Assembly (NCBI GenBank): GCA_016793885.1
Contig: JAEUHE010000042.1
Coordinates: 1 to 64,000, forward strand
Origin: Verrucomicrobiales bacterium
Lineage (GTDB): Bacteria > Verrucomicrobiota > Verrucomicrobiia > Limisphaerales > UBA11320
Direction of reading: 5' to 3'
DNA: 64,000 nucleotides
A program made the translations under genes and the position numbers. Of the stretch, positions 44,047 through 59,000 are shown in pieces. The notes beneath the pieces are model-generated. The model was given only the letters and a program-made list of their open reading frames with translations, searched no databases and was not told where the DNA came from. Position 1 is the first letter of the stretch, and every line of letters begins with the position of its first letter.

Positions 44047-47000
44047 ATGAGTTTCTCTTCCTCAAGCCGCGACGTTGTGATCGGAACCGCTCCCGAGCGG
44101 GCCGCGCGCCCAGCCGGAGCTGTGGCACGCATCTGGCAGCTTTCGGCTCTTTTGCACCTGCTCCTCGTGTTTCCGGCGTGGGCTCAGCTCACGACCGTGG
44201 AGTATCGGGTTGGGGGCACCGCCTTAATTACCAGTCCGGCCGCGGTCGCCGTGCCCAAGGGCATTGCGGGCTCGGTGCGTGTCGACTTGGCGGGGGTGGA
44301 TCTGACCCAGGAGCCCGTCCGATCCAGCTATGTGGAGGCGGTGCTTCGAGGGCCAGGATTGCCCGAGCCTCGAAGACTGGTGGGCGCCGTCAATGAAGCT
44401 CTGCTCTTCCCTCCGCTCAATCTGGTGGGGGATTACCAGCTCAGCAATATTCGACTGGTGAACGGCGTTACGGGAGAGACCGTGATGGAGGCGACCCCCG
44501 GAACCGTTCCAGTGCGCGTGTTCGACGAGATCCTCGTTTCGCGCGTCACCTCCCGTCCGCTCACCCTGGAAGAGATTCAGGAAAAGGGCATCTTTATCGA
44601 CGAATCCAATTTCCGGGCCGTGGAGTTCGAGGCAGCGTTCGTGCTGGATGGTCAGACCATCCCCATCCGCTTTCCGGTCATCTCCCCCAAGTTCAAAGAG
44701 TCGACGGAGATTATTCCTGCGGCCGAGCTGGAAGCCCGCCTCGCCGAGGCGGCGGTGCTCAATGCGAAAATCTCCAGCGAGGTGGTGCAGCTTCCTCCCG
44801 AATTTCAAACCGCCTCGCTGAACATCGAGATCCAGGGCATCAACTTCCAGGCGGTCGATCCCGCCGAGGATGCGCCCCTGGCCCTGAGAATCCCCCCGAT
44901 CCCTGCGCTGATGGTGATCCCGGGCAACATCGGCTACCTCCATCAGTTCTTCAGCGTTCAGATCTTCACCGAGAATGCAGCGCCGGCCGGCTCCGGACTT
45001 AGTGTGCGCAACGTCAAGGCCACCCTGAAACTTCCTCCGGGGCCGGATCGGGTCGCGGCTACGGAATATGCCTCCCCTGGCGACGATCCGCTCCGTTTCG
45101 CTCGAGTCGGGCCGCAGAAAGTCATCCAGCCGGAGCAGACCATCGTCCAGCCCGGCCCCGATGGCAAAGCGGGTACCGCGGATGATGTGGGACTGCTGGG
45201 AGCAGGGGATTCCGGGCAGGCGGAGTTTTTGGTGGAAGGGCTCCAAGAGGGGCTTCACGTGATGGATCTGGACCTGGTTGCGGATTTGGACGGGCTAGCC
45301 GCCGGCACTGTGCGCGTGAAGGGCAAGGCGGCGGGCGCCGTTCTCGTTCGAAACCCCAAGTTCTCGATGGCGTTCGCGCATCCGCGGACCGTCAGGGCGG
45401 GGGAACCTTATGAGGCCTCGGTGACATTACTAAACACCGGCAGCACCCCCGCGAATCTGGTTCAGGTGAGCCTGAATCGAAACTCCATCAGCGGTGCTCG
45501 CCTCGAGGATGAAACGCAGCAGACGGTCCAGCTCGGCACCATTCTGCCCGGCCAGACTGCCACCGCGCGGTTTCGGATGCGGTCGCTTCGCACCGGGTCC
45601 GTGAGCTTCTCCAACTTGACCACCAGCGACGACAGCATCGAGGGCCGATTCCGTTTGAGCATGGGCGTGGACGAACGTGGAGTGGCACTTTCTCCCGACA
45701 CCATCGCGATGCCTGATTTCGTGACGGCTCTTCCCGAGGCCCTTCAGTTTGCCGCCACGAGAGTGTTGGGGCAGGCGTTGAGCGTTGCGACGGCTGCGCA
45801 GCTGCCTCCTGGCGTTCGGGGCATTCCCAAAGGGATTGTCACCCGCCGCGTGCTGGAGTTGGCGGAGGCTGGTCAGCGACTTCGCTATAACGACCCGTTG
45901 CCACGCGTCCTGGCCGATCTGCTGCTGGATTGGCAGGGGGGAAGGGAAGCCAATCTTGGGTTCGATCAAATCCTTCGGGAAACCGAGGCCGGCCTTGAAT
46001 GGAGGCAGGCGATTTTCAACGCCTTGCTGAAAAGTGAGAATCTGGATGCCACCGCCAGCCTGGTGTCTCATAGCCCCGATTTGGCCGGACTGGGCCAGCC
46101 GTGGGTCCTGGGCAGCGCTTCCGTCGGAAGCCACTGGCTGGCGCTGGCCAGCAGCACGAACCAGGTCAACCCGGCGCGTAGCGAAGTGCCGTACCACTTG
46201 GTTTATCAAGGAAGCAACGGCCTTTGGTCTGCCGGAGTGCCATCCACCAACTATCCGGTGATTTTGCATTGGTCACCCACCTCCTCGGTGTCGCGCCTGG
46301 AGCTTGCGGCAACCGTGTTAAGCGGAGATGGCACCGGAAGGCAGCTTCGCTGGGACATTTCCAATCCGCCCGCGAATGCCGTCTATCGCTTTGGACCCGA
46401 CTTCTCCGGGACCGAGCTGCAGGTCGACCTGAACAATGACGGCACCTTTGAAAGCTCGCTGGCGGGAATCGTCAGCCCCGTGGTCGAAGTGCCTCCCAGC
46501 GTGATCGCGGTGGAACAGGATGTCTCCATTCTGGCGGGGCGTCCGTTCGCGCCGTGCATCGGGCCCCAGAACATTTTTAATTACGGCACCGTGCTGGCGG
46601 TGGTGTATTCCAAGCCGATGACTCAGGCGACTGCCGGCAACGAGAGCGCCTACACGGTGGACGGCGGTAACGGGGCAAACTCGGCGCAGATCCAGCCGGG
46701 CGGGCGGGTCGTGTATCTCAATTTGCGCAAGGGAGTCAGCGCGATTCGGCAGCGCACGCTGTCCTTCCAAGGGATCACGGATTCGCGCGGGAATGCGCTC
46801 GTCACCCCCAGCCGCCCCATCCGATCCGTCGAACCGGGGACAACGGCGCCCTTCATTGACGGTGTGGCGATCAAAGGTCGAGCGTTGCGGGGCAATGGTC
46901 AGCTCGCCGCGGGAATTCCGGTCACTCTGACGATGTATGACCAGGCGTTCAGCGGGCTCTTTTGCGAGAGTTGGACCCGGCGGGTCAGCCAGGTGATCAC

Positions 47001-50000
47001 GGACGAGAAGGGTGCTTTCGAATTCGACTTTGTCTTGGCTGGCATCCCTTATTCCATCTCTGCCACCGATACCGGTGAGCTTTCCGCCGAAGCCCTGGCC
47101 ATCATCGCCGAGGCCACCACGCAGACAGCGGTCGATAGCCAACGCATCGAAGAACTGGCGACGTCCGAAGCAACCCGGGACACGCTCCTGGGTGCGTTCG
47201 CTGCGGGCTCGCTGCCCCAGGCCATCGCCAAGGTTGAAGGATTGGACCGGGCCTTGGTTCGCGATTTCATCGCGCCAGATTCCGGTCGGATCGGGCAGGA
47301 AGTTCCCGTGGCTCTCCGATTTCGTGGCCGCGCCATTGTCACGGGCCAGGTGCTTGCCGCGGACGGTGTGAGCCCGATTCCGGGCGCTGCCGTGAACCTG
47401 TTTCCCGACCTGGATTCCCGAGAGTTGGGACGGGGTATCCTTGCTGATGAACAAGGCCTTTTTGCCTTCTACGGAGTCCCCCTTGGTGTCTTCTCCGTGG
47501 AGGTGGCCACTTCGGACCGACGCACGCGCACTGTCTCCGGTTTGGTGTCGGTCCCGGATCAAGTGACGAATCTAGTTATTTCTCTTCCTTCCCAAATCAC
47601 GCCTTACGCCCAGTTCAGAGGCCGCGTCTTTGATTCCGACAATCTCACACCCCAAGCGGGAGCCCGGGTATTCCTAGGTACGCTGGAACTCAATTCCGTC
47701 AAGGATGTGGTCCGAATCGCGACCACGGATAGCGATGGCAATTGGGAGGCGAAGGACGTGCCGCTGCGCTCTTTGGATGTGGTGGCGGTATCCTTCGATG
47801 GCAAACGCAAAGGGGTGCGCGCGGGTGTGGTGCCGCAGGCGGATGTGCTAACAGTCGTCAATGTGGCTCTAGAGGCTACCACCCGTGTGTTCGGCCGGGT
47901 TCAGTTTGAGGATGGCCGTCCGGCCCCAAACGCGCTCGTCGCGGGTGGCGAGTCCCTGGTCCGAACCGACACGAATGGCTACTTCACCCTGGCGGGCGTC
48001 CCGCTGGGCTCCCGCTCGTTCAGCGCCGGTATTGAGCGTAACCTTGCCGCGGGGATCGAGTTTCCTCGGTTGGGCACCACCACGATGACCATCGTTCCCG
48101 GCGTCGACAATTTTGTGGTCATCAAGTTCTCTTCAGCCGGACGGATCTTTGGAAAGGTTCTGGACGTCAACGGGGCACCCAAGGGAGGCGTGCGCATCGC
48201 GATTCCCATCGAAGGGGGCTTCTTGTGGACCGATGCCGACAGCCAGGGCAACTACGTGTTTGAAAACCTTGGTTTGGGATCCTACACCCTCAGCGCGCCT
48301 GCCAACGCGGTGTTTAACAACACCCTCGACGTTCGCGCTCTCAACGAGAAGATCCGTAGCGGGAATGAAGAAGAGATCATGGCGGCCTTCGAGGAGGCGA
48401 TCTCGGTGTTTGTGGGGGCGAACGATCCCCTGCTGACGGGTGCGCAGTTAAATTTCCGTCCGAGCAGCTGGGGTTACACCCGCACGCGTCTGCGATTCGA
48501 TGGAGAATCGGTCGAGGCCAATATTCGGTACATCGCAGAAGGCTCAGTCACCGGACAGGTTGTCAACCATCAAGGTGTTCCTATTGGCGCGCGCGTCCGA
48601 CTCAACGGCATTGGTCCCGCCATCAACGGGGAGCCGAAGATGACCATTCGCGGCGAGCTGGACAGCGATCCCGCCACGGGGCTGTTTATTTTTCCGGGTA
48701 ACCTGCTAGCGGGTCCCTGGACTCTCCAGGTTGCGTCCCCGTTCTATCCCGTCATCCTAAGCAAGGAGGGCTTCACCACCGAGCTGGATCCGAATGTCAC
48801 CAATGTCGTCATGAAGTTTCCGCCGATTCGCGAGGTCAACGGCAGAATTGCCGGCCGGGTCTTGCGTCCGGACGGCTCCCTGGTGGGCGAGGGGGTCAAG
48901 GTGCGCATCAGCATCTCCAACGACTACGAGATTCAGACCGACACCAACGGCGTGTTCGATACCCAGATTGCGGTCCCGGCCGGCGGTTACCGGGTGACCG
49001 CTTTTGATGCAGAATCGGGGCTGCGCGGGGAAGCCTACCTCGGCGTGACCGCTGGCATCACCAATTTTGTCGATGTCAGCCTGCTCACGAAAAACTCGGC
49101 CGTGAAGGTGGTGGTGGTTCGTGGCAATGGCCTGCCGGCTCCTGGTGCACAGGTCGATCTCGAGCAGGGATCTTTCCCGCGCGATCCGCGCATCACTCTC
49201 ATTGCCAACGAACAGGGCGAGGTGACCTTCACCGATCTGTGGGAGGGAACCTATGCGGTCTGTGCGCAGTACCTCGACGGTGCTACTCGTCTTTACGCTC
49301 GGGGTGGTGCCTCCGTAGGTCCCAACAGCACGACGCCTGTCACACTGCGACTGGGGGCCACGGGCACTCTCGTGGGGCAATTCGTCAAGCGCGATCTAGT
49401 GACGCCTGTGGCTGGTGCGCAGGTCGCCATCGGCAATCTCGGTTTCGCTTCGACGGACGATGAAGGACGATTTCGTTTTACCGGAGTTCCAATCGGCACT
49501 TATCGGCTCACGACGTCTGATCCCGTCAGCGGTGCTGCGGCTCAGGCCAGCGTGACTCTGACACTGCCCGATCAGGAACAAACAGTGCTGATCGTCGAAG
49601 GAGCCCGAGGCGAAGTCACCGGTTTTGTGGCCGACAGCTATGGCCAAGGCTACGTGCCCGGAGCGACTGTCACCATTCGGTTCTCCGACGGGGTCACCGC
49701 TTCGCGCAGCGTGACTACAGGGCCGGATGGGCGTTTTAGCTTCCCGGGATCTCCCGTGGGTGCTTTCCACCTGACAGCTCGAGATCTGGACAAGGTCAAG
49801 GGCGGGCGAGGGGTGTCTGGACAAGCCTCGGGCGTGCTCTCAGAGCCGTCCTTGCTGGCCAGTGTCGATATCCAGTTGCAGCAGTTGGGCGTCCTTCCGG
49901 TCCAGGTTCTCCGCGAGGATGGCTTGACCCCGGCAGAGAATGTGCGCGTCACGCTCTCGGGGCGTCCTTCCCAGGACACCGGGCCATCGGGTGAAGTCCT

Positions 50001-53000
50001 GTTTATCGACTTACCCTATCGTTCGAGCGTCACCGCAGTCGCCATTTCTTCCCGCGCCGGCAACCAGCACAGCGGGAGCTCTGGTAGCGTGGCGATCAAT
50101 CAGATCGGCACCAACCCTCCGTTGGTGCTGAGGCTGCGAGGCGTCGGGAACGTGTCCGGTCAAGTGGTAGGCAGCGATGGCTCCACGCCCGTTGTGGGAG
50201 CGGAAGTGGTCATTCAGTATCTCGCCCCGCTATTCTCGGGCGAAAAACGCCTTGCCATTAGCGGAGCTCAGGGCGGCTTTACCTTTGATGATGTTCCATT
50301 AGGACCGTATCGAGTCACCGCGCAGAATGTTTCGCTGGCAGGATCGGTCTCCGGCGATATTTCACAGCACGAGGAGAGCGATTCTGTGAGGATCCGTCTG
50401 GGCGATTCGGGACGGATCCGCGGGCGTCTCGTGCGGGCGGACGGCGAGACGCCGGTTGAAGGCGTCAATCTCGCGGTGCTCTACAACTCCCAGAGCACCA
50501 ACCCAGGCCGGGCAGCTGCCCTCACCGACGCCAACGGCGCCTTCGAGTTTCTCAATGTCCCACTTGGCTCGTTTCACCTCACCGCCGCCGCGCCTGCGTT
50601 TGGAGGAGTCGTGGAACTCGATCGGCAGCTGATCTCCAACGGTCAGGATCTGGAGCTCGGCGACCTGGCTTTTGATGAAGAGTTTCCTCGCGTGCTCAGC
50701 GTTACGCCGGCCTACGGAAGCGTGGGAGTGAATACGACGAACGCCGTGGAAATTGTTTTCTCGGAAGCCCTCATCCCCGCCTCGGTGAACCCTCAGGGGG
50801 TGTATCTTCGCAGCGGATCCGCCAAGGTCGACGCGAGCTTGGTCCTTCTCGACGACGAGGTAGGCATCCCTCGCATTGTTCGACTGACCCCGCTGCGTCC
50901 GCTTCTCAGCGAACGGGTATATGAGATCGTCGTCGTCGCCGGCGAAGTGTTCGGCGCCGGTGGGCAGGCGACGGGCAGCGGTCCCCTCGATCTGGTGAAA
51001 CGGCCACTCACCTCTCCGGTGCTGTCCCGCTTTACGACCGACGATAACGATCCGCCGGTCCTGCTCTCTCTGTTTCCGACGAATGGGGCCATTCAGATCG
51101 ATCCTCGAAGCCTGCCTCGGCTCAGTTTCAACGAGGCGCTGCGGAGCACCGGATTCGTCTTCCGGCTGACCGGACCTTCCGGCGAGGTGCCCGGTACCGC
51201 GTCCGTCGGGTTGAACGGCCAGGTCCTGAGCTTCTTGCCGAATGCTGACCTCCGACCCAATGCTCGCTATTCGCTGATCGCGAGCAACCTTTTGGACCTG
51301 GCGGGCAATCTGTCGACCAATGAGCCCTATGTCGCCACCTTCGATACGTTGGACACCGTCGGACCTCGATTGAAAACCGTCGCGATTGCCGATGGTCGTC
51401 GGCCGGCCGCGAACGCCACCGTCCCCATCGAGGTATCGCTGGAAACGGATGAACCCGGAGTTTCAGTGCGGTTGAGCCAAGACTTCACGGCCCTCGGCAC
51501 CACCACCAACAAACCCTACCGCTTCAACGTGAAGCTGCCGGGCAGCGGCGCGACCACGCTCCGGGCTATCGCCACGGATATCTTTGGAAATGAGGGTCCG
51601 TTGGGCGAGTTGGTCGTTCAGGTGGATGTGAACCAGCGTCCGACTGTGACCTTCGTGCGTGTGCTTCCTCTCGATGGACCTGCCGCGAGCGGATCGACGG
51701 TGATCGTGGATGTGGTGGCATCGGATGACAGCGGCATCAGCCAGCTGAAGGCCATCGTAGGCGGCCTGCCCGGCACCAGCCTGCTCACCACCAACGGCTC
51801 CCTGGTGCGCATCCAAGGGATCATTCCGTCGACCTCCGGCCCCGGAACCATTGAGTTCTTTGCCGAGGCTACGGATGACATCGGCCAGTCGAGCGGTCAG
51901 CAAACCTTGAGCATCCCCATCCGCGACGCCACGCTTCCAACTATGGCTTTGGTGTCGCCAGCGGCCGGATCCGTGCTGAATCCTGGAACGGTGACCCCGC
52001 TATCCTTGCAGCTGGCTGACAATTTCGGTGTGACCGAGGTTACTTTAGAGGTGGCTGGCGCTTTCTCCCTCAGTTCCACCACAACTATCTCCCCCGCCCA
52101 AACCAATGGCAGCTACCAACTGGATCTGCCCGTTCCATCCACCGCCCCCGTGAATGCGGAGTCGGTCCAGGTGACCCTTACGGCTCGCGATGCCGCCGGC
52201 AACGTCTCGGCCCAGGTGGTGCGCTCGTTCCGCATGCCCGATCGTACTGCACCCACTCTCCTGAGCAGCACTCCGTCACCGGGCGCGACAGGCATCGATG
52301 TGGGAATTGTGGTCAGCTTGCTCTTCTCGGAGCCATTGGACAGCAACACGGTCACTACGAACTCGATCACTCTGTCCAAAGCCGACGATGGAGCCCTTGT
52401 GCCGGCGGTTGTCCAGTTGGCTCCCGATCTCAAGTCGGTGACGGTGGATCCGGTGGCTCCGCTTGCCGCCGAGACTCTGTATCGTCTCGTGGTCGCGGCG
52501 ACCGTGAAGGACTTGGCGAATAACTCGCTGGTCGCATCGATCACTAATGACTTCCGAACCTCGGAATTCCAGCTGGCGAGCCCGCTCCCTGGTCAGTCCG
52601 TCGTGGAAGGGCAAGCTTTGGTTCTGCGGGCGGGAAGCGCCACGTTGATCTTCAGTAAGGTTCGATTCCTCGCCGATGGGAGCGAGGTCTCCGTCGTGAC
52701 CGCTTCGCCTTACACGAATCTATTTCCAGTGCCGTCCATCGCCTCCCTCGGCACGAATCGCATCACGATCGGGGCAGAAGCGCTCAGTGCGTCGGACGTG
52801 AAACTGGCCTCGGCCTTCGCCACCATCACCATCTACGCCGCCAACGAGGACACCGACGGCGACGGGGTGAGCAATGCTGACGAACTCGCTCAGGGCATGG
52901 ATCCGTTCACTCCGAACGTTCCCCCCACGATTCAAGCTCCCTTTGTCGTGGAGGTGGTGCAGGGCGTGCTGACCAATGTGCTGGTCGGCGCCGTTGACCC

Positions 53001-56000
53001 CGATGGCAATCTGCTTCGGTTGCAGGTGCGGGAGTCGTTGGCCGACGATCGCGTTCGGCTTTTCGAGACGCTTTATTTCGCTCCAAGCGGAGGATTGGAT
53101 TTTCAGAGTCCTCTCCCCACGGGGAGCTTTAGCGGGCCAGTGCTGATCCGGAGCTCCGTCCCAGGGTCGCTCTCATTCTTGGTGAGGGCGCTGGATGGAG
53201 GCGGGTTGTCGGCGACGCAGGCCGTTACGGTGGTTACTCTGCAGGATCGGGACCTCGACGGGATTGCGGATCGGGATGATCAGGATCGCGACGGCGACGG
53301 ATTTACCAACGCTCAGGAGACGACTTTGGGCCTCAATCCAGACGAGAGCGACACCGATGGTGACGGAATTCCCGACGCCGTCGAAACTTCCGGGTCGAAT
53401 GGATTCGTGACCAACGCGCTTCATGCGGACACCGATGCGGATGGAGTTCCGGATGGTTTTGAGCTGGCTTTGGGAACAAATCCGACCAACTCGAACGATG
53501 GATCGAGCATCGTGGTTATCAATGGCCGAACGGTGACGTTTGACGGCAGCGCTCGGTTGGGAACGTTGGTGTTGACCAATGGGGCGGTGCTGACCCATCC
53601 GATCGCGGGCCTCAGCGGCGCGCCTCGGTTGGAGCTGTCGGTCACTCGCCTGGTAGTCGATGCGACCAGCCGGATCGATTTGACGGGACGTGGTTACCTG
53701 GGTGGCCTGCGTGCGCCGAACAACGCCTCTCAATCCGGTCGTACGTTCGGAAACACCACGATCGGTGGCAGCACGCGACGCAACGGTGGCAGTCACGCGG
53801 GACTCGGGGGAATGGGCGACACCGAGCCTACGCCGGCTCAGCCGTATGGGTCCTTCAAGACTCCCCAAACTTTGGGCGGCGGTGGCGGTTCCGATGTGAC
53901 CGCAGCTGGTAATGGCGGCGGACGTGTGCAGATCACGGCCGAGTCGATCGAGTTGGAGGGACAGATTTTGGCCGACGGGGAAGATGGCTCCCGATACGCG
54001 GGTGGCGGGGCAGGGGGGAGCGTCTATATCCGGACCGGTAACCTGCTCGGTGCCGGGGCGATCCGTGCCAATGGCGGCGGCTCGGGACCCCAATCGGGGG
54101 GCGGCGGTGGCGGGCGCATCGCGCTGTATTTTACCAACGCTGCTTCGGTCGTCTTTACGAATGTGCAGGCGAGTGGGGGCGACCTCACCGCTCGGAGTGA
54201 GGGGACTCCGGGAACCGTCTACGTGGAACAGGCCAGCCATCTGAGCGAGTTGGTCGTGGCCCGCACGAGCACCAATAACCTGGCCGAGGCTACCCCGCTA
54301 GGATCGTTGGCCGGGGGCATCTCGGCGGTCTTACAGGCGAATTTGTTAGGTGACCGTGCGGCTGCCTTCGTGCCCGGTGCGCTCATTGGAATGCAGTTGA
54401 AGCCCAACCCGACCAGCACGCGGCTCTTCCGCATCGTGGGTAACTCCAGGTCCTACATCTTCACGGATCCGGCGGATGGCAACCTTACCGATGTCGCTAG
54501 GGTGGGCGATGCCTATTCCGCCGAGCTTTCGGTCGGACGCCTGATCATTCGTCAGGGTGCGACGGTTGAGATTGCCGATGCCAATCTGGAACGGCCCGAC
54601 CGTCGTGGTCGCCTGGTCGCCACCGAACTCGAGCTCTCGGTCGGGGCGCGCCTCACACACCCCTATGCAACCATCGCGACTCAGTTCGGATTGGAGTTAG
54701 ACATCGCCAACTCCTTGAAAGTGGATGCCACCAGCCAGATCAATGTGAGTGACCGGGGATACTTGGGCGGGCTCAGCCGGGATAACTCCTTCAGCTCCTT
54801 CGGTCGAACGATGGGCAACACCACGCAGGGCGGCAGTTTCCGGCGATCCGGTGGCAGTTACGGCGGGATTGGGGCCACGGGGGATGCGGAGCAATTCGTC
54901 AACGAGGTCTACGGGTCGTACTCCGATCCCAGCGAGGTGGGCAGCGGTGGCGGATCAGACAGCAGTCCAGCCGGCAACGGCGGCGGGCTGATTCGCATCC
55001 AGGTGGATTACCTCAGCCTGGATGGCCAGTTGCTGGCCAACGGCGGATCCGGCTCGCGATACGCCGGTGGCGGCAGCGGCGGTGGTATCAAGATCTCGGC
55101 GAATTCGCTCAGTGGTTCCGGTCTGGTTACCGCCAACGGCGGAGACGGTGGCCTACAATCAGGCGGTGGTGGCGGGGGACGTATCGCGATCTTCTACAAC
55201 ACATCGACCAATTTCTCTTTCGAGAGTCTTTCCGCCGCGGGCGGCGGCGGACGTAGTGAGGGGGGCACGGGTGGCGTGGGTACGGTCGTCGCCCGACAGG
55301 CCGGCAACATTCCAACCATTGTCATTCGCAGCACCGGCCGCGAGACGCCGTTGCCGGAGTTCCAGGGGGAACATCTGGTTGTGGATGGCGCTGTGGTCTC
55401 CGGCAAGGCTCTGAACCTCGCCAGTCTCACGCTGACCAACGGCGCGGTTCTGACTCATCCGGCAGCCACCGCCGACACCGAGAGCCGCTTGGAAATCAAT
55501 GTCGGACAGTTGATCATCTCCGCCGACAGCCGCATCGATGTTACCGGACGAGGCTATCTCGGCGCGCTCAAGGGAGCGAACGCGAACAGCGCGTCGGGTC
55601 GAACCTTGGGCAATACCACGACCGGTGGCAGCACCCGTCGCAACGGCGGCAGCTACGGCGGGTTGGGAGCGACCGGCGACGCCGAACAAACCGTCAACGG
55701 CATCTATGGATCCTTCTACGATCCTAACGAGTCCGGCAGCGGCGGTGGATCGGACAGCGGAGCTGCTGGGAACGGCGGCGGCGTTGTTCGCATCACGGCC
55801 CAGACCATGTCTTTCGAAGGCCTGATTCGTGCGAACGGTGGATCCGGGTCTCGCTACGCGGGTGGCGGTAGCGGTGGTGCCATTAAGATCACCACCGATA
55901 CGATCTCAGGATCGGGTCTGGTGCAGGTGAACGGGGGCGACGGTGGACCCCAGTCGGGCGGCGGTGGTGGCGGCCGCGTTGCCGTTTACTACCAGAGCGC

Positions 56001-59000
56001 GGTGAACTTTGACCTGTTGCAGCTCGAGTCGAAGGGCGGCTCAGGCCAAGATCATGGCGCGCCTGGCACCGTGGTTACGAAGCGAGGTGCCGCGATTGCA
56101 CAGGTGTTGATCCGCGGCGAGGGACGGGAAACCCCGCTGCCGCCGACGCTGCAGGGCGATCACGTGATCGTGGAGGGCTCCCGAGTTTCCGGAAATCTGG
56201 TCACTCTCTCCAGTCTGCTGCTCACGAATGGCGCGGTTCTGACGCACGACGGAACGGGTGCTGCTAGCGAAAGCCGGTTGGAGCTCCAAGTGACCGATCT
56301 CATCATCTCTTCGGACAGCCGAATCGACGTGTCTGGACGCGGGTATCTGGGAGGGCTAAACGGAGCCAATGCGGGCAGTTCATCGGGTCGGACGCTGGGC
56401 AACACCGTTGTTGGCGGAAGTACCCGGCGCAACGGCGGCGGGTATGGTGGATTGGGTGCCACTGGCGACACGGAGCAATCCGTGAATGTAACCTACGGAT
56501 CCTTCTACGACCCGAACGAGCTGGGCAGCGGCGGCGGTTCTGACAGTGGCGCGGCCGGTAGCGGCGGTGGGCTCGTGCGGATCACGGCGACCAATCTCTC
56601 GCTGGAGGGACAGATTCGGGCGAACGGCAACATCGGCTCACGCTATGCCGGCGGTGGCAGCGGCGGGGGTATCAAAATTACGACCACTTCCATCTCCGGT
56701 TCGGGAAGCATTCAGGTGAACGGCGGGGACGGCGGGCCTCAGTCGGGTGGCGGTGGCGGCGGTCGTATCGCGGTTTATTATCAGACGGCGGCGAACTTTG
56801 GCCTGCTGAAGCTGGAGTCCTTGGGTGGTTCGGGTCGCGACGTCGGTGCCCCTGGAACGATCGTCACCAAGCGCGGGACAGCGATTGCGGACGTGGTCAT
56901 TCGCGGTTCGGGTCGCGAGACGCCGCTTCCTCCGACTTTGTTGGGCGATCACTTGATCGTGGATGGGGCCATTGTCTCAGCCGACGGCGTCACCCTCTCT
57001 AGCTTGATCCTGACCAACGGCGCGGTGCTGACCCACGCGTTTACGGATCTGACGACGGAAGGGCGACTGGAGATCAACGCCACAACCCTCTTGATTGATG
57101 GGGACAGCCGAATCGACGTGAGTCGGCGGGGTTACTTGGGTGGCTTACGCGGGCTCAATGGGGGCAGCCAGTCGGGTCGTACCTTCGGGAACACGACGAG
57201 CGGCGGTAGCACTCGACGCAATGGTGGCAGCTATGGCGGCATGGGGGCGATGGGTAACACCGAATCCACGACTGCCTCTGTCTACGGCGCGTTTCACAGT
57301 CCAAACGAAGTGGGTAGCGGTGGTGGATCTGATAGCGGTCCCGCCGGAAGCGGCGGCGGCCTGGTCCACCTCAACATCGACTCGCTGGTTCTGGAAGGAC
57401 AGATCCTGGCCGACGGCGAGGGTGGCTCACGGTATGCCGGGGGCGGCAGCGGTGGTGCGATCTTGATTCGGGCACGCTCTCTCGTCGGTTCTGGTCTCAT
57501 CTCTGCCAATGGCGGCTTCAGCGGTCCCGAGTCAGGCGGCGGCGGCGGCGGTCGAATCGCCATCTATTCGGATTCAGTCGCTCAGGCCGTCGTGGATCTA
57601 GTCCAAGCTTTGGGCGGTCCGGGTGGTCTCCGTAGCGGCTCGCCGGGAACAATCTACTTCCAGTCCGCGGTGGCTCCGACCGGACATCTGGTCATTGATT
57701 CTCGCGGGGCCAATGCTCCGAGCAGGGCGACCCCGCTCTTGTCGGTCGGAGGGAGCACGAGCACTGCGCTTTCGGCCACTCTGCTCACCGACACCAACGC
57801 CAATTTGCCGCCCGGTGGGTTAGTCGGTTTACTCCTCAAACCCAATGCCGCGCAGGCTGCGAGCTTCTTGATCGTGAGCAACACCGCCACGACCATTGTC
57901 ACTGATCCGCTCGACGGCAACATGACTCCGGCGGCCGTGGTCGGCAACGCCTACAGCGTGACGCCGACTGTGGGCAAGCTGAGCGTTCGGGGCGGGGCCA
58001 TCGTGGAGTTGGTCGACGCCGACACATCGCTGTCGGATCGACGAGGCACTTTCCGGGCTACCACGGCCGAGATCGTGGGGAGTAGTTTGCTCACCCACCC
58101 CTCGAATACCGGGGACGTCCAGTTCGGTTTAGAGTTGGTGGTGGATGAGGTCCTGACGGTGGATGCCACGAGTCGGGTGGATGTCAGCCAGCTAGGGTAT
58201 CTCGGCGCATCCAAGCCGGGCAACTTCAGTCAGTCCGGAAAGACTTTCGGCAACGACAGTTTGTTGGGCAGCACCCGCCGCAACGGCGGAAGTCACGGCG
58301 GAAGCGGCGGCTTTGGCAATACCGGTGGCATTGTGGGTGAACTCTACGACGATCAGCAGGCCCCCACCCAGCCAGGTGGTGGCGGCGGCTCCGATAGCGG
58401 TGGCGCGGGCAACGGTGGTGGTGTCGTAAGGCTCTATGTTGGGACGTTGCAACTGCAGGGCAAGATCGCGGCCGATGGTGAGAGTGGATCTCGCTACGCG
58501 GCCGGTGGTGCGGGTGGTTCCATTTGGATCAACGTGCGGACTTTGTCCGGGACCGGTTCGATGAGTGCCGATGGCGGCAACGGCGCCCAAGAGTCCGGTG
58601 GCGGTGGCGGCGGACGCATCGCGATCTACTATCAAGACGCGTCAGCCTTCGACTTCCTCAAGGTGACCACCCTAGGTGGAGCTGGCTTGAGTTCGGGAGC
58701 CGATGGGACTCGGTATTACCTACCGACACAGTTTGTTCCGCCGTCAGCTCCTGCGGTTCCGCGGTTGCAGGCGGTGATCTACGAGATCGCGGTCAGTGGG
58801 ATCAGCGACCCATCCACGCCGAGCACGGCTGGAGGATCGGGTGATGCCGAGGTGCTGGTTCGCTGGACCGGAGAGCCGGGTCGCCGGTTCGCGGTCGAGA
58901 GCACCCGCGATTTAATTCACTGGACGACCATACCCGTTGTCGTGGTGGAGACCTCCTCTGGACGTTACCAGGCCCGCATCGCCGACAGCGGCGCACCGCT

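Noticed and set aside
53173-54240. Minus-strand frame of 355 codons in the giant gene's glycine-rich region
   Set aside because: Long antisense frames arise automatically opposite GGC/GGT-rich coding repeats; no start signal or domain.
53600-58700. CRISPR-like array
   Set aside because: The repeats are 789-1065 bp, coding and in frame; there are no short spacers.
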